Source: Epiperipatus broadwayi (taxonomy: Eukaryota; Onychophora; Udeonychophora; Euonychophora; Peripatidae). From it: 64,000 nt of DNA. Shown here one piece after another: positions 59,453 through 64,000 of the stretch (position 1 is its first letter; each line of letters starts with the position of its first letter). The stretch covers positions 32,989,725 to 33,053,724 of the forward strand of contig JAQFVV010000002.1 of NCBI GenBank assembly GCA_028023455.1, read 5' to 3'. Below the pieces are notes generated by a model. It was not told the origin of the DNA. It saw nothing but the letters and a program-made list of their open reading frames with translations, and searched no databases. A program made the position numbers and the translations under genes.

Positions 59453-60516
59453 GGTAAAGGTTTACTTTAGCGACCAGAGCATATTCGCCATCTAGTTTTT
59501 AAAATTAGAACTAAAATATTCTAAAATCTTACGTATCTGCTCCTATATTACAATTACAGTAAATATTTATAATTAAGACGTAAAAGATAATAATAATAAA
59601 AAAAAGCATTTACCTTTTTAAGCATAATTATGCCCTATGCATATTAGGAAGTTGGAGAAAAAGGCGCAGTGTTATATCTACCGTGGAAGGCAATTTCTTG
59701 GAGGTACGATGAAAATAAAGCTCTGCTGGTACCAGATTGGAATTTCAGCTTACGCTTCGCTCTCATCCACATATTCTGAGTATGTATGTCTTGGTCTTCG
59801 GGATTCACGAAGTTGCCCTGTTGGACGACAACTGAATGCATATATACCCCATTGCTGATCTGCTGATATTATTGTATGCAGCCCAGCCATCTGAAATTAT
59901 GTGAGTATGTGGTAAAATGTTCCGCTGGATTAGGGCCTCCAATGTGCCAGCCATTCTACCCACAACTTCTGTCAAGAAGCACTTCCTTGACATTCTTTCA
60001 ATAACGCCAAAGACCCAATGCCCTCTACGTATAGTCCCCCTGTGGTATTTTCTGTGGAAATAATAAGTTTCGTCAATTTCGATGACTAATGGCTCCCCAA
60101 TGTCATCCATTCCGCCGAGAACCATCGGATTTGTGTCTAAATATTTGACACACTCTTCACGACAAAAATTAGCCCAGTCAGTGACTATTTTCTTGCTTAC
60201 ACCGATTTTTTTTTTTTTTATAATAAGTGCTATAAATCTAGGTAGTTTAAATTATTAAGTTATAAATGTACATAGTTTAAATTCTTAAGTTTCAAATAAT
60301 TTAAACTAATTATTTTAATTAATCTAGTGTAATTATTTCAATTTCTTTAAAATGGTAAATATTTTTTTTATTATCTTTTACATTTTAATAAATTTTAATG
60401 TAATTGTAATATAGTAGCATATATGTAAGATTTTCGTATAATAATTTACTTCTAATTTTGAAAACTAGAGGGTGAATATGATTTTTATCTTGTGGTCGCT
60501 AAAGTAAACCTTTACC
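59453..60516 (-). mobile_element. Merlin-type DNA transposon, 1064 bp, 8-bp TSD
   Basis: Terminal inverted repeats begin GGTAAAGGTTTACTTTAG at both ends; the first 24 bp are identical and similarity resumes further in, after an offset of about 10 bp ('catattc' to 'aaaattagaa'). The element is flanked by a perfect 8-bp direct repeat AAAAAATT (59445-59452 and 60517-60524). Merlin elements make 8-9 bp duplications and encode an IS1016/ISXO2-like transposase, which is what lies inside. About 1.06 kb is short for an autonomous copy. Confidence 0.9.
59641..60215 (-). pseudogene. Merlin transposase (ISXO2-like DDE domain), truncated, two frameshifts
   Basis: Minus strand. GVSKKIVTDWANF (from about 60215) is followed by a one-base frameshift at a T-run near 60170, then CREECVKYLDTNPMVLGG, EIDETYYFHRK (first catalytic Asp), RRGHWVFGVIER and HIISDGWAAYNNI (second Asp). 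A second frameshift near 59845 precedes FVNPEDQDIHTQN (third catalytic position), MWMRAKRKLKFQ and GTSRALFSSYL. The usual N-terminal zinc-binding/HTH part is missing; a T-run at 60208-60219 marks the break. The copy cannot make an active enzyme but could be mobilised in trans. Confidence 0.88.
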
Positions 60517-60524
60517 AAAAAATT

Positions 60525-61791
60525 TGTTAATTACAACCCTTTGGATTTTTGTGTTTTTTAATCATTTTAATAAGTAAGTAAAAAGTAAATATTAAATACG
60601 TTAACTTAGAGGCAGCCATATTGTTTATATCAAGTGTTGGAAGCCCCTAAAAAATTGATTATTTAAAATAAAATTCCTGGTAATTTTTCAGAAGAGATTC
60701 TACAGAAGTAATTTTTTTTTATTATTTAATACATATTTTCGTGGCAAAATATATTATTTACTCAATCTTAATTAATATACATTTATAGTTTTAAATTCAA
60801 GAATAAATGCAGACGTTTCTTATAGATTTGCATTTCTACATACATTTTGTCCTTAATGTTTTGTTGTTGTTTTTTGTTCAATAGTTTACTTTTTTTTTTT
60901 TGGTAAATAAATATTATTTGTATTGCAAAATATTTTATATTGTTGATTTTATTTTAATCAGTTTTTTCTTTCCTTCAATCCTAAGTATTAAGTATTATGT
61001 TGCTATAAGCCATATATTATAGTATCAAAAATTTGTTTATTTATTTTGGAAATAATGATGTGTAATGTTGATTTGAAAACGAAAAAACTATAAATTATGT
61101 AAATCTTGAAAGTTTTATTTATTTATTTTTCAAAATTTGAAAATTTACATCTTTCCTTCATTACTGTAATTCTTATTCCAATATTAAGCACTTACTTTAT
61201 TTGATAGTTCCTAATAACATGAGATTTTAGACAAAAGTTTAAGTTACTTACCCATAAACTATCATTACTTGGAAGTTTATTTATTGCTGTTACACTTTTT
61301 TATATTATTTTTTATATAACGTAGATTTAAAATATATAAGATAAGATAGAAACAGAAAAAATAAATGTAATGGATATATAGAAAAAATATTTATCCAAAT
61401 ATATAAGTTTATAAAACATACAAATATTAAGAAAATATTAGTCAATAATTTGTTTAAAAATACATATATACAAGCAACAAAGATTACAAATTGTAAAATT
61501 ATCATAGAAAAGCCTTTTTCGGCAAATTGTGTTTTTTGCCCTTTTCAATAAATCTCCAGAATGCCATGATTTAAAGTACATACAGCGACATCTATATCAA
61601 TACATGAGAGAAGACAGATAAACAAATGGATATCCCACACGATCTATTACGTGATTTTTTTTTCCCCAATCCTACTACAAAATTACCCTGTTATATATAT
61701 TGAATGGATATATATCCACATATATTAATTAATTAACTATCCATTCTTTATCCATTAACCACTTATTATTCAACTTAATGGATGTATATAT
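60525..61791. other. No gene seen
   Basis: Very AT-rich; the frame 61305-61505 is a low-complexity hydrophobic string. Confidence 0.45.
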
Positions 61792-61800
61792 ATATTGAAA

Positions 61801-63417
61801 AAGTTGGCATTATTACTAAAAAGAGAGATGACATCATAAAATATGTAGAAGATTTCTATCAAGAATTATATAGTAGTAAAGAACAAGTGCCTCCTATACC
61901 AATTATATCTTCCAAATTGCCCAGAATTTTGAAGGTGGAAGTGAGACATGCAATTAAATGTATGAAGAAAGGAAAGGCTCCAGGTAATGATGGAATTATA
62001 ATTGATATATTAAAAAAGGCAGGTGAAGAAATAGAAATTTTTTTAGCAAAATTATATACCAAATGTCTAAATGATAAAGATGTACCAGATGATTGGAAGA
62101 ATGCAGTATTAATATTAATATTTAAAAAAGGCGATTAAGATATTAGAAATTACAGACCTATCAGTCTTTTATCAGTTTTATACAAAAAATTTACCAAGAT
62201 AATTACAACTTGTCTATAGAAAACACTGGATTTCCATCAACCAAGAGAACAAGCTGAACGTAAAAGTGGTTTTAGTTCAGTAGATCATATCCAGGTATTG
62301 AGAGAAGTTATAGAAAGAACAAGTGAATATGAGTTGCCATTATGTCTTGGATTTGTAGATTATGAAAAGGCATTTGATTCTATAAACATTTCTTCAGTGA
62401 TTAAAGCATTGGATCATCAAGGTGTAGATCCAGGATATTGTCAGATTTTGAATAATATTTATAAAAATGCAACAGCAACATGATTGGATTACATAATGAT
62501 ACTAGGAAAGACAATATTTAGAAGGATGTAAGACAGGGTGACTCCATATCTCCAAAACTTTTTACAGCAGTGCTGCAAGAAGTATTTTGTGGATTAAAAT
62601 GGGAAGCTAAAGGAGTGAAAGTAAATGGAGATTATTTAAATCATTTAGATTTTGCAGATGATGTAGTTGTTTTTGCAAATAATGCTTTAGAGTTTTAGGA
62701 AATATTGCAGGAGTTATCAGAGGAAAGTAGGACTAAAGATAAATGTTAAAAAAAACTAAAGTAATGTTTAATAGATTTTCTCAAAATATGAAAATAAAGA
62801 TTGATTGTGCTGAGTTAGAAGTTAACAGTTATAAATACCTTGGTCAAATTATTAATACAGATGGAAACATAATGAATGAAATTAATCATAGAATTAAACT
62901 TAGTTGGAGTGCTTTTGGTAGAAATAACTTGATACTGTAAGGAAATATGCCTGTGTTTGAAAGGGAAGGTTTTTAATAAATGTGTTTTGCCAGTTCTTAC
63001 TTATGGATCTGAGACTTGGACCCTTAATAGAAGAGCAATATAGAGACTTCAGATCACTCAAAGAAGTATGGAGAGATGTATGTTGGGAGTAACAAAAAGA
63101 GATCAAAAACACAATGTATGGGTAAGAGAACAAACAGGTGTTACTGACCTCATTGAAAAAATTAAAAGACTGAAGTGGAGTTGGGCTGGACATATTGTTA
63201 GAAGAGATGATAATAGATGGACAATTGAAATTTTAAACTGAATTCCAAGAGATTGTAAAAGATCCAGAAAGAGACCACATGTGAGATGGATGGATGAAAT
63301 AAGAACGTGGGCAGGGGTGATGTGGAGAAGAGAAGCTAAAGATAGGAAAAGATGGATTGAACTTGGAGAGACCTTCATCCTGCAATGGATTGATAATGGT
63401 TAATGATGATGATGATG
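61801..63417 (+). mobile_element. RTE-type LINE, 5'-truncated (copy C)
   Basis: Starts inside the linker before the reverse transcriptase ('ttattactaaaaagagagat') and runs to the trinucleotide tail 'atgatgatgatgatgat' ending near 63417. A short direct repeat ATATTGAAA lies at 61792-61800 and 63418-63426, consistent with 5'-truncated target-primed insertion. Frames 61782-62138, 62298-62483 and 62743-62940 preserve [19 protein letters not shown] and YKYLGQIINTDGN; stops and frameshifts separate them. Older than copies A and B. Confidence 0.85.
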
Positions 63418-63426
63418 ATATTGAAA

Positions 63427-63555
63427 TTTAAAATTGCATTAATGAAAGGAAATAAATAATTTGAATAATCGTATAATACAACTTTTTTTTTTACCGATAA
63501 TTTTTTTTGATTCAATATGATTAAAGACATTTAATATATTTATTTTATTTATACT
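63427..63555. other. Short spacer
   Basis: AT-rich; nothing recognised. Confidence 0.4.
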
Positions 63556-63670
63556 GGCCTGCACGTTTTAATGCAGTGGTCAAGGGTCAGATTTAGGAGC
63601 ATATGGACCTCAGATCGACTCCATTTGCGGAACTTTGGGCAGTTGACTTTTTTGTGAATTCACAAGCAAA
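63556..63670 (+). repeat. tRNA-derived SINE, third type
   Basis: Starts 'ggcctgcacgttttaatgc' with box-A-like 'GTGGTCAAGGGTC', box-B-like 'CAGATCGACTCC', then 'tttgggcagttgactttttt' and 'gaattcacaagc'. The layout resembles the tRNA-headed SINEs common in cephalopods and other invertebrates; that comparison is from memory. Confidence 0.55.
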
Positions 63671-64000
63671 AAATCCGTTTGATTATTTTTTTTATTTACA
63701 TGGACATTGCAAAATAAAACAAAAAGATAAATCTAAACAAGAATAAAATATCACTAAGTAAAATACAATCATGTGATTGGTGAGAATTTAAAATTGCAAA
63801 TAAATTATAGTAAATCTTTATAAACTAATATGTGGTATGTTAGAAAATTTATAAAAGATAAAAATATGTACAACATTTGTTATGTATGCACATATCTACA
63901 TGTTCAAGGGGAGCAGATTTCAAAATACAGGTAGCCCCGTACTTTCATACCTTCTAGTTTTATACAGTTCGCTATTTTGTGCAATAGAAAAAACACTGCA
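63671..64000. other. No gene seen
   Basis: AT-rich DNA up to the window end. Confidence 0.45.

Noticed and set aside
1-64000. Bacterial-style features (CRISPR arrays, operons, rRNA)
   Set aside because: Spliced host-gene exons, LINEs and SINEs show a eukaryotic genome; no regularly spaced short repeats with unique spacers, and no rRNA, were seen.

Overview
The window is eukaryotic, AT-rich, intron- and transposon-dominated DNA. It holds only two recognisable host-gene pieces: a nocturnin (NOCT) terminal exon on the minus strand and one exon of a two-pore (K2P) potassium channel on the plus strand. Both families are metazoan. The single-ORF RTE-type LINEs, tRNA-derived SINEs, a Merlin/ISXO2 element, a mariner relic and a Penelope-like fragment fit an invertebrate. 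A mollusc or other lophotrochozoan is plausible but is not proven by anything here.

Layout. 0-13 kb: LINE debris, a nearly full-length RTE LINE (6.46-9.74 kb, minus) and ribozyme-bearing repeats. 13.4-14.45 kb: nocturnin exon, apparently broken by two single-base frameshifts. 14.9-18.1 kb: hammerhead-bearing repeats and tRNA-derived SINEs with exact target-site duplications. 20.8-22.6 kb: ribozyme repeats around a dead mariner. 24.4-27.7 kb: second near-intact RTE LINE. 30.2-32.3 kb: third LINE family split by a ribozyme repeat. 33.15-33.8 kb: tandem unit with two well-formed hammerhead ribozymes. 34-44 kb: hAT-like MITE, foldbacks, RTE fragment, SINE and Penelope GIY-YIG fragment. 46.9-50.5 kb: decayed LINE split by a foldback ribozyme derivative. 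53.96-54.10 kb: K2P exon. 57-58 kb: base-shifted block and a foldback. 59.45-60.52 kb: complete Merlin element with terminal inverted repeats (TIRs) and 8-bp target-site duplications. 61.8-63.4 kb: 5'-truncated RTE LINE.

The most interesting signal is RNA-based. At least four sequence types of hammerhead-like self-cleaving ribozyme sit inside dispersed repeats. I call them Rz-A to Rz-D, my own labels. Each carries the core CTGATGA ... GAAA or a decayed form of it, and most have a very short stem III made from a palindromic hexamer or octamer. Rz-A includes a 414-bp tandem arrangement and shows compensatory changes in stem I between copies. Rz-B copies are inserted with 11-14 bp target-site duplications, which points to LINE-type retrotransposition, and are often inverted dimers. 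Rz-D resembles the hammerheads known from Penelope-like elements, and a Penelope GIY-YIG remnant lies just upstream of one Rz-D relic. Together they look like non-autonomous circular-RNA retroelements ('retrozymes') in several stages of decay, with RTE-type or Penelope-type reverse transcriptases as candidate partners.
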